Origin: a virus | DNA: 33,895 nucleotides | Virus record (IMG/VR): IMGVR_UViG_3300037294_000357 | Coordinates: 1 to 33,895 of that record | Direction: 5' to 3' (one strand) | Part shown: positions 21,477-30,155 of the stretch, piece by piece | Position numbering within the stretch: position 1 is the stretch's first letter | How the letters are laid out: every line of letters begins with the position of its first letter | Notes under the pieces: model-generated | The model's input: only the letters and a program-made list of their open reading frames with translations | The model's database searches: none | What the model was told of the DNA's origin: nothing | Program-made: the position numbers and the translations under genes

Positions 21477-21497
21477 CGGCCACGGATGGCCGATTTT
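21477..21497 (+). other. Hairpin downstream of gpT
   Basis: CGGCCA and TGGCCG pair around a CGGA loop, followed by ATTTT. It may be a weak terminator tempering expression of the next genes, or a structured element. An RNA motif downstream of Mu gpT genes (Mu-gpT-DE) has been described, but I cannot tell whether this matches it. Confidence 0.5.
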
Positions 21498-21513
21498 GCA
21501 GGAGATTTGACAC

Positions 21514-21762
21514 ATGGCAGTTAAGAAAAACACTGCGGCGGGTGTTGCTGACACGGCCAAAACCGAAGGGCGTGAGGTTGAAGGCATTTACGTTCGCGCT
21601 GTTGCTGAGCGCCGTTGCCGCGCCGGCTTTTGCTTTGACCGTGAAGGCCAAGGCTTTGCTGAAGGCGTGCTGAGTGACGCGCAGATCGCTGAGCTGGATG
21701 CAGACCCATTGCTCAAGCTTGAGCGCGGCACCTTCACTGACAACGCCGCCAGCGCGGAGTAG
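21514..21762 (+). CDS. Mu gp35-like small protein
   Basis: This 82-residue protein resembles the FluMu gp35 N-terminal family: VRAVAERRCRAGFCFDREGQ, then LSDAQIAELDADPLLKLER. It sits right after the major head gene as in Mu and FluMu. The role is probably in head completion or joining, but it is not established. GCAGGAG lies ahead of the ATG. Confidence 0.75.
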   Translation: MAVKKNTAAGVADTAKTEGREVEGIYVRAVAERRCRAGFCFDREGQGFAEGVLSDAQIAELDADPLLKLERGTFTDNAASAE

Positions 21763-21768
21763 CGGGCC

Positions 21769-21927
21769 ATGGAACACGCCAAGGCCCACCTGCAGATCGC
21801 TGCAGAAATCGCCGAACACAACGCGCCCATCAGCGAAGCCGAAGGCAACCACGCCCAGGCCGAGCTGCAGCAAGCCGTTGCCCATGACTGCCGCGAGGCC
21901 ATTGCCGAGCTAGAGGAAGAAGCCTGA
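21769..21927 (+). CDS. Small acidic helical protein (52 residues)
   Basis: A short frame between gp35- and gp36-like genes encodes a single acidic helix (MEHAKAHLQIAAEIAEHNAP ... AIAELEEEA). Its stop overlaps the next ATG (TGATG), and it begins six bases after the previous stop. Codon use fits the neighbours, so it is likely real. The function is unknown. Confidence 0.6.
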   Translation: MEHAKAHLQIAAEIAEHNAPISEAEGNHAQAELQQAVAHDCREAIAELEEEA

Positions 21928-22427
21928 TGTACGCCAGCGCCGCTCAACTGCTCAGCCGCTACAGCGCCGATGAAATCGCCCAGCGCGCCGAGGACAACAT
22001 ACCGCCATTGGTTTATGGCGAGCTGCTGACCAAGGCCGCTGCAGGTGATGACTTGTCCGCTTACAGCGCTGAGGAACAAGCAGCCGCTGCTGCGGCGCTG
22101 GCCAAGGTTAACCGCAAGCTGCAGGACGCCGACCAGACCATCAACAGCTACCTCGGCGGGCGCTACCAGCTGCCGCTGAGTAATGCGCCTGAGGTGCTGG
22201 AGCGTATTGCTGGTCAGTTGGCCCGTTACTTCCTCTACGACGATACCGCGACCGAGCAGATCGCCAACCTCTACAAGGACTCCATCAAGTTCCTGGAGAG
22301 CGTAGCGCTCGGCAAGGTACAGCTCGGCCCGGCCGACAGCGGCGCAGTTGCGCAGCCGTCTGCAGGCGCTGAGATGGTCAGCGATAGCCTGGTATTCAGC
22401 CGCCGCAACAGCGGGGACTTTATCTAA
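21927..22427 (+). CDS. Mu gp36-like head-tail joining protein (DUF1320)
   Basis: In this 166-residue protein the DUF1320 signature is present: YASAAQLLSRYSADEIAQRA, ALAKVNRKLQDADQTINSYL, GGRYQLPLSNAPEVL and YDDTATEQI. In Mu-like phages this is the head-completion/joining protein, structurally like other connector adaptors. It overlaps both neighbours by one base. Confidence 0.88.
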   Translation: MYASAAQLLSRYSADEIAQRAEDNIPPLVYGELLTKAAAGDDLSAYSAEEQAAAAAALAKVNRKLQDADQTINSYLGGRYQLPLSNAPEVLERIAGQLARYFLYDDTATEQIANLYKDSIKFLESVALGKVQLGPADSGAVAQPSAGAEMVSDSLVFSRRNSGDFI

Positions 22428-22939
22428 TGGCTGTCAGCCTGCGTATCGAGTCCAACCTGCCGCTGGTGCAGCGCCTGTTTAAGGCCATGCAGCAGATGGG
22501 CGCTAACCCCCAACCGCTGCTCCAGGACATTGCCTTTCTGGGCGAGAGCAGCACTCGCCAGCGCTTCAGTACCCAGGCCGGCCCGGATGGCCGGCGCTGG
22601 AAGCCAAGCCTGCGCGTACAGCTTAACGGTGGCAAAACCCTGACCAAGGACGGCCACCTGGGCGACTCCATCACCAGCCGCGCCGACAAGAGCGCTGCCG
22701 AGTGGGGCACCAACCGCATCTATGCCGCCATCCACCAGTTTGGCGGCGTGATCAAAGCTAAAGCTGGCGGCTACCTGCGCTTTGCCATTCCCGGCTTTGG
22801 CTACGCCAGCAAGCGCCAGGTCACCATCGACGCACGGCCTTACTTGGGCATGTCTGCCGAAGATGAGCAGGACGTTCTCGCCCTGGTCAGCGACCACATC
22901 AGCAACTTGGTGCGCCGCAATGCGCCTGGGAGGGCCTGA
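22427..22939 (+). CDS. G: Virion morphogenesis / tail completion protein (gpG, P2 S-like)
   Basis: This 170-residue member of the phage virion morphogenesis family shows DIAFLGESSTRQRFSTQAGP, WKPSL, GHLGDSITSR, YAAIHQFGG and RPYLGMSAEDEQDVL. In Mu, G lies between F and I. Here it has moved behind gp36, and the F-I gap holds cargo instead. It completes the tail end so it can join the head. Confidence 0.85.
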   Translation: MAVSLRIESNLPLVQRLFKAMQQMGANPQPLLQDIAFLGESSTRQRFSTQAGPDGRRWKPSLRVQLNGGKTLTKDGHLGDSITSRADKSAAEWGTNRIYAAIHQFGGVIKAKAGGYLRFAIPGFGYASKRQVTIDARPYLGMSAEDEQDVLALVSDHISNLVRRNAPGRA

Positions 22940-23526
22940 TGCTCGGTGACCTGGAGAACGAACTGATCGCACTGATCAAGGAAAGTCCGTTAGGCAAACG
23001 GTTAAAAACCGTCGACAGCCTGCCGGACACCCCAGACAAGGACGTTATCAAACGTTGGGGCGTGGACGCTCCAGCGGCCTACTTGGTCGCCATGGACGGC
23101 TCTATTACCCAAGCCATCGCCACCCCGCAGTTTGTGGTGGTGTTGGTAGCCCGTAACGCCCGCAGCCACCAGGCAGCGCGGCAAGGCGACGGTAAAACCA
23201 TCGGCCTGTACGAAATGATGGAAGCCTGCATCGGCGAGCTACACGGTGGCCAAACCGACAACGCCAGCTGGCAGGTCACCCGTTACCAGTTCCAGCAGGA
23301 GGCTGAGCTGCGCAACCAAGGCTTATGCGCCGCCCTGGTACTGGTGCAGGCCGATGTAGACCCGCCCCAAAAAGACGGCATGAACCTGGGCGAGTTTCTG
23401 GAGTTCCACGCCGACTTCGATATTGACCCGCTCACCCCAGGCGAACACCAGCGCTGGTTGGATGAAAACCACGACGCGCCAGAACCTGACCTGCAATCCC
23501 ACATCAACCCGCAGCAGCTTGAGTAA
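22939..23526 (+). CDS. Mu gp37-like protein (DUF1834)
   Basis: This 195-residue protein has the DUF1834 pattern of an early alpha/beta part (DLENELIALIKESPLGKRLK, PAAYLVAMDGS, FVVVLVARNARSHQAAR) and a later helical region with HGGQTDNASWQVTRYQFQQE. The family is found before the tail sheath in Mu-like phages and is probably a tail terminator-type protein. It overlaps the gpG stop by one base. Confidence 0.83.
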   Translation: MLGDLENELIALIKESPLGKRLKTVDSLPDTPDKDVIKRWGVDAPAAYLVAMDGSITQAIATPQFVVVLVARNARSHQAARQGDGKTIGLYEMMEACIGELHGGQTDNASWQVTRYQFQQEAELRNQGLCAALVLVQADVDPPQKDGMNLGEFLEFHADFDIDPLTPGEHQRWLDENHDAPEPDLQSHINPQQLE

Positions 23527-23537
23527 CAGGAGCCGAC

Positions 23538-23744
23538 ATGAGCAAAACCGTTTATCTGGTGCCCGAAGACAGGCTCCTGGTACGCCACCCGCAAGGCGGC
23601 TACCTCAAGCCCGAGGGCGACCACGTTGTCCTGGACACCTACTGGCGTCGCCGCCTAGCGGACAAGTCCGTGCGCGACGCCAAGCCCCCGAAACCAGCAG
23701 CCGCCAAGTCTGTTGCTACCAAACCAGCGGACGCCCAGGAGTAA
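23538..23744 (+). CDS. DUF2635 protein (Mu gp38-like)
   Basis: This 68-residue protein has the DUF2635 core VYLVPEDRLLVRHPQGGYLK, then VVLDTYWRRRLADKSV, and a Lys/Ala/Pro tail. It is always found just before the tail sheath gene in Mu-like phages; the role is unknown. AGGAG precedes the ATG. Confidence 0.82.
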   Translation: MSKTVYLVPEDRLLVRHPQGGYLKPEGDHVVLDTYWRRRLADKSVRDAKPPKPAAAKSVATKPADAQE

Positions 23745-23747
23745 CCC

Positions 23748-25217
23748 ATGGCCGAGAACGTCAGCTTTAACGAAATCCCGGACAACATTCGGGTACCAGG
23801 TATCTACCTGGAAATTGACCCGAGCAAGGCCGCTGGTGGCGGTGCCGTCATGGAGCGCCGTTTGCTCCTGGTCGGTCAGCGCATGGCCGCTGGTACCGTG
23901 GCCGCGTTTACTCCTGTGCGTCTGGGCAGCCAAGCGGCTGACCAAGCAGCCAACGCGTTTGGCCAAGGCAGCATGCTACACGGCATGGCTGCTGCAGCGC
24001 GCAAGGCTAATGACTATGTCGATGTTTGGGCCATTGGCCTGGACGATGACGAAGCGGGCCAAGCGGCCACTGGCAAAGTCACGTTGACCGGTGCGCCTAC
24101 AGCGAGCGGCACGCTAAATCTGTATATCGGTGGCACTCAGGTGCGTATCGGCGTCGTCGCTGGCGATGCCGTCAGCGCGCTGGCAACGCGCCTGGTCGCG
24201 GCCATTAACGCCACCGCTGGCTTGCCCGTAACCGCCACCGCATTGTCGGGCGAAGTAACCCTGGCCGTTCGCTGGGCTGGTGAAACCGGCAATGACCTGG
24301 ACATGCGCCTGAACTACTACGGCGAGCAAACCCCAGCGGGTTTGACCGTGGCCATTACTGCCATGGCTGGCGGCTCGGCCAACCCAACTGTCCAAGACGC
24401 CTTGGACGCCATCGCTGGGCAGCAGTACTACAGCATCGTGTGCCCCTTCCTGGACGGCCCAAACCTGCTGGCCCTAGAAGAGGAAATGAAGGCGCGCTTT
24501 GGCCCGATGGACACGATGACGGGTCACGTATTCAACGCCAAGGTGGGCAACCACGCGCAGCTCACCACCTGGGGCAACTCGCGCAATTCACCGCATGTCA
24601 GCACCCTTGGCCTGTTTGATGTGCCCACTGCGCCATGGGTTGTTGCTGCTACTTGGGCAACGGTTGCCGAGTTCAGCGGTGCCAATGATCCCGCTAGACC
24701 ATTTCGCAGCTTGGCCTTGCCGGGCGTACTGCCGCCGCCAGAGAAGAGCCGATTCATGCGGCCTGAGCGCAACTTGGCGCTGTATGACGGCATCAGCACC
24801 TTCACCGTAGACCAGGGCGGGCAGGTGTTGATTGAAACCATCATCACCAACTACCAGAGCAACAGCTTCGGCCTGCCGGACATCAGCCTGCTGCGCCTGG
24901 AAACCAAGTGGACGGTTGACCTGGTGCGCTTCCGCTTCAATGCCGCCGTGGCCCGCGATTATCCGCGCCACAAGCTGGGCGACGTTGCGGTACCGGGCCA
25001 GGCGTATGCCACCCCAACCACCGTTCGCGCCACGCTGATTGCCGAGGCCATCAAGTTGGCCACCGAAGACGGTTTGATCGAGGACATCGAGGGCTTCAAG
25101 CGCGACCTGCTGATCAAGCGCTCCACCCAAAACCCAAACCGCATGAACGCCGTGCTGACGCCGAACCTGGTCAACCAGTTCGACATCTTCGCCGGTGCCA
25201 TCCAGTACCGCCTGTAA
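23748..25217 (+). CDS. L: Tail sheath protein gpL
   Basis: This 489-residue protein forms the contractile sheath. It begins VSFNEIPDNIRVPGIYLEID as Mu L does, has an insertion domain in the middle, and carries the conserved C-terminal region (YQSNSFGLPDISLLRLETKW, VRFRFNAAVARDYPRHKLGD, FDIFAGAIQYRL). It confirms a myovirus-type tail. Complete. Confidence 0.94.
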   Translation: MAENVSFNEIPDNIRVPGIYLEIDPSKAAGGGAVMERRLLLVGQRMAAGTVAAFTPVRLGSQAADQAANAFGQGSMLHGMAAAARKANDYVDVWAIGLDDDEAGQAATGKVTLTGAPTASGTLNLYIGGTQVRIGVVAGDAVSALATRLVAAINATAGLPVTATALSGEVTLAVRWAGETGNDLDMRLNYYGEQTPAGLTVAITAMAGGSANPTVQDALDAIAGQQYYSIVCPFLDGPNLLALEEEMKARFGPMDTMTGHVFNAKVGNHAQLTTWGNSRNSPHVSTLGLFDVPTAPWVVAATWATVAEFSGANDPARPFRSLALPGVLPPPEKSRFMRPERNLALYDGISTFTVDQGGQVLIETIITNYQSNSFGLPDISLLRLETKWTVDLVRFRFNAAVARDYPRHKLGDVAVPGQAYATPTTVRATLIAEAIKLATEDGLIEDIEGFKRDLLIKRSTQNPNRMNAVLTPNLVNQFDIFAGAIQYRL

Positions 25218-25226
25218 GGAGGCCTT

Positions 25227-25571
25227 ATGAAGCATCACGGCCGCGCCACCATTTCGTACAACGGCAAGCGCCTGCGCTCCAAGCAGGGCGCAAGTCTCAA
25301 CCTAGGCGGTACCGGGCGTACCCCGGAGCCGCTGGACGATGGCACCGTCGGTTATGTCGAGGCCACGGTGGCCCCGGAACTGACCTGCACCATTCCGCTG
25401 ACCCAAGACCTCGCAGTTGAAGAACTGCAGAACCTGGTCGACGCCAACATCGTGTTTGAAAGCGACACCGGCAAATCCTGGGTCATTCGCGAAGCCTTCA
25501 CCGTCGACACCATCAGCATCGGTACCGAAGTCTCCCTCAAATTCAGCGGCCAGCCGGCCGTATTGCTCTAA
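25227..25571 (+). CDS. M: Tail tube protein gpM
   Basis: This 114-residue tube subunit of the Mu M family shows GRATISYNGKRLRSKQGASL, EATVAPELTCTIPLTQDL, and DTGKSWVIREAFTVDTISIG. It polymerises inside the sheath along the tape measure. AAGGAGG lies ahead of the ATG. Length normal. Confidence 0.9.
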   Translation: MKHHGRATISYNGKRLRSKQGASLNLGGTGRTPEPLDDGTVGYVEATVAPELTCTIPLTQDLAVEELQNLVDANIVFESDTGKSWVIREAFTVDTISIGTEVSLKFSGQPAVLL

Positions 25572-25580
25572 GGACGCACC

Positions 25581-25925
25581 ATGAAACAGATACTGGTAGT
25601 CGGCTCGCTGCCCTTCGGCCTGAGCATTGAAGGCGTTATCTACAATAACTTTGAAATGCGCGAGGCACTGCTCGCCGACATGATCGAGGCTGAGGCCGAG
25701 GCCGGCAGTGTGCATAACAGCATCCACTACAACGCCCAAATGGCCGCGTTGCAGTTGGTCAAAGTGAGCGCCGAAGACGGCACCGAATACAAAGGCCCGT
25801 TCGTGGTGAGCATGATCAAGAAGCGCGCCGACTTTATTGCCCTGCGTAATAAGCAGATCGAGCTGGACGCCTTGGGAAACGTCGAGCAGAGCGGCTCCGA
25901 AACTACTGGGACGCCATCCAGCTAG
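25581..25925 (+). CDS. Tail assembly chaperone, zero-frame product (Mu gp41-like)
   Basis: This 114-residue acidic-helical protein has the pattern of gp41/gpE-type chaperones that hold the tape measure before tube assembly: YNNFEMREALLADMIEAEAE, VHNSIHYNAQMAALQLVKVS, FVVSMIKKRADFIALRNKQI. Near its end a slippery GGGAAAC allows a second, longer product. The short tail after the slip site (QSGSETTGTPSS) is the unshifted ending. Confidence 0.85.
   Translation: MKQILVVGSLPFGLSIEGVIYNNFEMREALLADMIEAEAEAGSVHNSIHYNAQMAALQLVKVSAEDGTEYKGPFVVSMIKKRADFIALRNKQIELDALGNVEQSGSETTGTPSS
25874..25880 (+). other. Programmed -1 ribosomal frameshift site
   Basis: GGGAAAC lies in the right phase (ttG GGA AAC) for tandem -1 slippage. 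It is the same type of heptamer as in lambda G-T. The -1 frame stays open for 47 more codons and encodes a conserved-looking sequence, whereas the zero frame ends 15 codons later. Confidence 0.82.
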
Positions 25926-26023
25926 TCGCTCTAAAGCATCACTGGTCGCGCGCGGAGATCCTCGCGCTGCCAGAACGCGAACTCAACCACTACCTGAGCA
26001 ACCTGACTAAGAAAAATGAGTAA
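25880..26023 (+). CDS. Frameshift extension of the tail assembly chaperone (gp41' part)
   Basis: Reading in the -1 frame from the slip site gives 47 codons including YWDAIQLVALKHHWSRAEIL and NHYLSNLTKKNE before TAA. The fused protein would be 147 residues. In Mu, P2 and lambda the minor longer chaperone contacts the tape measure, and its gene overlaps the tape measure start as here (ATG 26016). The segment has no own ribosome-binding site or start, supporting translation by frameshift. Confidence 0.8.
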   Translation, partial: RRAERLRNYWDAIQLVALKHHWSRAEILALPERELNHYLSNLTKKNE

Positions 26024-27821
26024 CGACCTGAACCTCGCCTTGCGCCTCACGGCCGACGCTTCCCGCCTTCTTGGTGGGCTGGCGAAGGGCGAAGGCGGCT
26101 TGCGCAAATTTGGCAGCGCTGCCAAGCGCGAGATGGATGCGTTCAAGCACGCGGCCGGTTCGGTTGAAGGCAAGCTGGCTCAGTTGGGTTTAGGTATTTC
26201 GGTGGTGGCCGCTGGCATGCAGTCGGCCAAGCTGGATAAAGAATTAAAGCAGCTGCAATTGACTGCCGGCGCAACGGCCAAACAAGCTGACACGTTGCGT
26301 AAAAGTTGGCTCGATGCGCAGATCGCTACCGGTTACAGCGCGGATGAGCTTCAAAAATCATCCAGCGTATTTATCGCGTCAGGTTTTGATATTGAACAAG
26401 CAATGGGCGCCGTTAAAAGCACGGCCGAGGCCATGGCGGTAGCCGGAGGATCAGCGGAAACCGCAGCTCGTGGTGCGTCAGTCATTGCGAACATGTTCGA
26501 TATCGACCTGAGCAATCCCAAAGAGGCCGTTGATCTTTGGGATCTGATGATCGTTTCAGGCCGTGAAGGCAATGCTGAGCTGGAGAACCTTTCAGATATT
26601 TTTGCAAGAGTTGGTGGCAGTGCAAAAGCGGCAAACCTTGGGCTTAAAGAATCAGCAGCACTGATAGAAACGCTATCACTCACAGAACAAAACCCTGAGC
26701 GCCTGGCAACTCTCGTTGATAGCACTCTGCGTGTGTTTACTAACGCCAACTATATGAAGGCGGCGAGCAAGGCAACAGGCATCAAGTTCTTTGACGCTGA
26801 AGGCAGTCGGCGTGATGCGCTGGACGTGCTCAAAGATGTCAAAGTCCAATACGAAAAATTGGATTCCGATGCCTCTCGGTTTGGTTTCATCAACAAAGCA
26901 TTCGGTAAGACTGATCTCGATACGCAGAAAGGGATCAAGGCTCTTTTAGATGAGGGGTCGCTCAGTAAGCTTGATGGGATTTTGCTGAATATCCAGAATT
27001 CCAGTGGCACCGTCGCCCGCGACCTGCCAGATGCCATCGGCAACGCCGTCGACCAGACAGGCCGTCTGAAAGGCGCACTGCGCGAGGCCGCTGACGGCTT
27101 TGCTCAGCCCATCAACAACGCCCTAAGCGAAGCCATCAAGTTTGGCCTGGACAAGGAAAACGGCGGCCTTGGCTTGAGCGGCGGCGAGATCATTGCGGGC
27201 AGTGCCATTGGCGCTGCTGGCCTTTTTGGCGCGGCACGCTACGGCGGCAAGGCCATCAAAGGCCTGGCCGGCAAGTTCGGCAGCACTGCTGCAGGCGTAG
27301 CAACAGGCAAGGCCCTGGAAGAAGTCGCAGGCGTTCAGCCGGTGTTCGTCGTCAATATGAGCGATGGCATGGGCGGAACACTTGGCGCAGCCGACAAGCT
27401 GGCAGGCGCTGCTGGCGACGTACTCAGCCCCAAAACATTCAGCAAGCTGAAAACTACCATCGGCCTGCTTGGCAGTACGTCATTGTCGGCCTTGCCGATG
27501 TACGGGGCCGGCGCAATGGCTACCGCTGGCGCGGCGGTCACCGCTGCAGGCGCGGCCGGTTATGGCGTCGGCACCTTGCTCAATGACTACCTAATTGAAG
27601 GTACGGCCGTAGGTGACGCAATCGGCTCGGCCATTGCTCACGCTTTGTCGCCTTTCAGCGAAGAAGCCCGCGCCGCCATTGCCGCCAATAACGCGGCCGA
27701 GATTGGCGGCACCATATCGGTTCACGTCACCAGCGATGGCCAGGCGAAAGTCACCCAGCTGCGCAGCGATAGCAATGTAGACCTTGCCGTTTACACCGGC
27801 CGCACCGGGGCGGGACGTTAA
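26016..27821 (+). CDS. Tail tape measure protein (Mu gp42-like)
   Basis: This 601-residue protein sets tail length and is ejected before DNA. The N-terminal half is the phage minor-tail/TMP domain (LRKSWLDAQIATGYSADELQ, SAETAARGASVIANMFDI, EQNPERLATLVDSTLRVFTN). The later part has Gly/Ala-rich hydrophobic stretches (GGEIIAGSAIGAAGLFGAAR; AGAMATAGAAVTAAGAAGYG) that may act at the host membrane. Bases about 26330-27000 are AT-richer than both flanks, suggesting a swapped segment. The ATG overlaps the chaperone extension. Confidence 0.9.
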   Translation: MSNDLNLALRLTADASRLLGGLAKGEGGLRKFGSAAKREMDAFKHAAGSVEGKLAQLGLGISVVAAGMQSAKLDKELKQLQLTAGATAKQADTLRKSWLDAQIATGYSADELQKSSSVFIASGFDIEQAMGAVKSTAEAMAVAGGSAETAARGASVIANMFDIDLSNPKEAVDLWDLMIVSGREGNAELENLSDIFARVGGSAKAANLGLKESAALIETLSLTEQNPERLATLVDSTLRVFTNANYMKAASKATGIKFFDAEGSRRDALDVLKDVKVQYEKLDSDASRFGFINKAFGKTDLDTQKGIKALLDEGSLSKLDGILLNIQNSSGTVARDLPDAIGNAVDQTGRLKGALREAADGFAQPINNALSEAIKFGLDKENGGLGLSGGEIIAGSAIGAAGLFGAARYGGKAIKGLAGKFGSTAAGVATGKALEEVAGVQPVFVVNMSDGMGGTLGAADKLAGAAGDVLSPKTFSKLKTTIGLLGSTSLSALPMYGAGAMATAGAAVTAAGAAGYGVGTLLNDYLIEGTAVGDAIGSAIAHALSPFSEEARAAIAANNAAEIGGTISVHVTSDGQAKVTQLRSDSNVDLAVYTGRTGAGR

Positions 27822-29122
27822 TGGGCTGGCGTGATGATTATCGGCCGGGCGCATTCCGTGGCGTGCCGTTCCACCTAAAGAGCAGCACCCGCACGGGCGG
27901 CCGCCGTACCGTGCTCGATGAGTACCCGCTGCGCGACACCCCCAGCACCCAAGACATGGGCCGTAAGGCGCGCCAGTTCAACCTGACAATGACGCTCATC
28001 GGCCAGGACTACATGGTCCAGCGCGACCGCTTAATTGAAGCCCTTGAGACCTACGGCCCCGGCACCCTGATGCACCCGTTCTACGGCGAGATGTACGTGG
28101 CCGTGCTGGGCGACTACAGCATTGAGGAAAGCACCGAGCAAGGCGGCGTGGCCCGCATCAGCCAGAACTTTGTCGAGAGCGGCGAAAAGCCCCGCCCAGA
28201 TAACCAGCCCCTGGCCGGCGCACTGGTCAATGAAACCGCCGACCAAGTGCAAGGCGAAGCCCTAGAAGAGTTCACCGAAGAATGGAGCATCCTCGGCCAA
28301 GCCGGCTTTGTGGCCGATGAGGCCATGACCATGCTCGGTGAAGCATCAGGCATGGTTGGCGATGCCTATGCCAGTGCCGAAGGGCTGGCCAATAGCGCTA
28401 TCAGTAAGGTGCAAGGCTTAACCAGTGACGTTCTCAATGCGGGCGGCCTGCTTAATGGCGCTGGCTCTTTCAATACCCTGTTTGGCCGCGTAACGGGCAG
28501 CTTCCAGCAGCTGCTTCTATCGCCCGGCAACCTTGGCCTTAGCTTGCTTAGCATGGTGCGCGGCATGACCACCGGCCTTAGCCCGTTTGGCGCATTCAAG
28601 GCCATGACTGCCTTATTCAATGCTGGCAGCAAAGCCAAAGCGGTTAGCGGCAAAGGCTACGTCACCCCATCACGCGCCCAGCAATCTGCCAACCAAACGG
28701 CGGTTTACACGCTGATTGAGCGCATTGCCGTGGCCGAAGCGGCGCGTATTGCCACCGGCAGACCGCTTGCAGAAGGCGGGAAAGTACTCCCCGGTTTGGT
28801 CTATGAAAACCGTGAGCAAGCACTTACAGCGCGCGACCAGGTCGTGACTGAGCTAGACCGCCAGCAGCTGCAGGCGACCCCTGCGCGTTACAACGCCCTG
28901 GCCAAAATGACCGCCGCCCTGGTGACGGATATGAATAGCCGCTCGGCCACCCTGGTGCCGCTTGCACGCTATCAGCCCCTGGCCACCATGCCGGCCCTAC
29001 TTATTGCCCACCGCCTGTACGGCGATGCCCGACGCGCCGAAGAAATTGTCAGCCGTAACCGCATCGCCCACCCCGGCTTTGTGGCGGGTGGCCAAGTATT
29101 GGAGGTGCTGAAAGATGCCTGA
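27821..29122 (+). CDS. N: DNA circularisation / baseplate protein gpN
   Basis: In this 433-residue protein the N-terminal ~90 residues are the DNA_circ_N family (GAFRGVPFHLKSSTRTGGRR, RDTPSTQDMGRKARQFNLTM, PGTLMHPFYGEMYV). A long helical part and a C-terminal region follow (YGDARRAEEIVSRNRIAHPG, FVAGGQVLEVL). In Mu it has been linked to circularising injected DNA and is part of the tail/baseplate. It overlaps the next gene by eight bases. Confidence 0.88.
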   Translation: MGWRDDYRPGAFRGVPFHLKSSTRTGGRRTVLDEYPLRDTPSTQDMGRKARQFNLTMTLIGQDYMVQRDRLIEALETYGPGTLMHPFYGEMYVAVLGDYSIEESTEQGGVARISQNFVESGEKPRPDNQPLAGALVNETADQVQGEALEEFTEEWSILGQAGFVADEAMTMLGEASGMVGDAYASAEGLANSAISKVQGLTSDVLNAGGLLNGAGSFNTLFGRVTGSFQQLLLSPGNLGLSLLSMVRGMTTGLSPFGAFKAMTALFNAGSKAKAVSGKGYVTPSRAQQSANQTAVYTLIERIAVAEAARIATGRPLAEGGKVLPGLVYENREQALTARDQVVTELDRQQLQATPARYNALAKMTAALVTDMNSRSATLVPLARYQPLATMPALLIAHRLYGDARRAEEIVSRNRIAHPGFVAGGQVLEVLKDA

Positions 29123-30155
29123 AGTCCGTTTGATGGTCGACAACCAGGAATGGGGTGGCTGGAAGAGCTACCGCATCGGCCTCGGTATGCAGCAGCTGGC
29201 CGGCACCTTTGACCTGCAGTTGACCGAGCGCTGGGCTGGCCAAGCCGCACGCCGCCAAATCCCCGAGGGCGCTCCTTGCAGCGTACATTATGACGATGAC
29301 GTCCTAATCACCGGCTACATCGACCGCGTCGGCCCCACCTATAACGCGCAAGACCATAGCGTCAGCGTGAGCGGCCGCGACAAAACCTGTGACCTGGTCG
29401 ATTGCTCAGCGCCTGCGACTCAGTGGATCGGCCGAAGCCTTGCCGATGTGGCGCGTGAACTTTGCGCGCCCTTTGGCATAACCGTAATCGACCAAGCCGG
29501 GGCGAATGCACCATTCAAAAGCCTGAAACCCAACGACGGCGAGACGGTGTTCGAGATGCTCGATCAGGCCGCGCGCATTCGTGGCGTGCTGCTGATCACC
29601 GACGGCAAAGGCAACTTGGTGATTACCCGCGCCGGGCACTCGCGCGCGCATGACGCCCTGATCCTGGGTGAGAACATCGGTCAAGGTTCCTGCAACCGTG
29701 ACCTGAGCGATGTCTTCAGCCACTACACCCTCAAAGGTCAATCGCAAGGCGATGACGACAACTACGGCGCGGTCACCAGCGCCGTGCTGGCCACCGCCCG
29801 CGACAGCCGTATCAAGCGTCACCGGCCGCTGACTCTCATCGCAGACGGCCCGCTGGATACCGCCTCGGCGCGTGAGCGCGTCACCTGGGAGCGCAATGTG
29901 CGCTGGGGCCGTTCGCAGGCCATCAGTTACACCCTCAATAGCCACCGGCAAAGCAACGGTCAGATCTGGCAGCACAACAGCCTGGTTACGGTCCATGACG
30001 CCTACAGCTACCTGCGCGGTGCCGAGCGCCTGATAACTGACCTGACCTACGTGCTCGATGACCAGGGCGAACGTGTTGAGCCCACCGTAATGCCCCGCGA
30101 GGCGTTTGCACTGCTCGATCAGCCAGAGCCGGAGGTCGCCGATGCGTGGTATTGA
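29115..30155 (+). CDS. P: Baseplate hub protein gpP (gp44-like)
   Basis: This 346-residue hub protein of the gpD/gp44 type has N-terminal WGGWKSYRIGLGMQQLAGTF, SVSGRDKTCDLVDCSAP, ...VARELCAPFGITV, and the C-terminal TLNSHRQSNGQIWQHNSLVT plus YLLxx-type baseplate strands. It binds the central spike encoded next. Complete, with a 14-base overlap with the following gene. Confidence 0.9.
   Translation: MPEVRLMVDNQEWGGWKSYRIGLGMQQLAGTFDLQLTERWAGQAARRQIPEGAPCSVHYDDDVLITGYIDRVGPTYNAQDHSVSVSGRDKTCDLVDCSAPATQWIGRSLADVARELCAPFGITVIDQAGANAPFKSLKPNDGETVFEMLDQAARIRGVLLITDGKGNLVITRAGHSRAHDALILGENIGQGSCNRDLSDVFSHYTLKGQSQGDDDNYGAVTSAVLATARDSRIKRHRPLTLIADGPLDTASARERVTWERNVRWGRSQAISYTLNSHRQSNGQIWQHNSLVTVHDAYSYLRGAERLITDLTYVLDDQGERVEPTVMPREAFALLDQPEPEVADAWY

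Noticed and set aside
20677-21885. 402-codon open frame on the minus strand opposite gpT
   Set aside because: It is exactly antisense to a firmly identified capsid gene and reads as low-complexity Gly/Val/His/Ala sequence without a ribosome-binding site; a shadow of GC-rich codon use.
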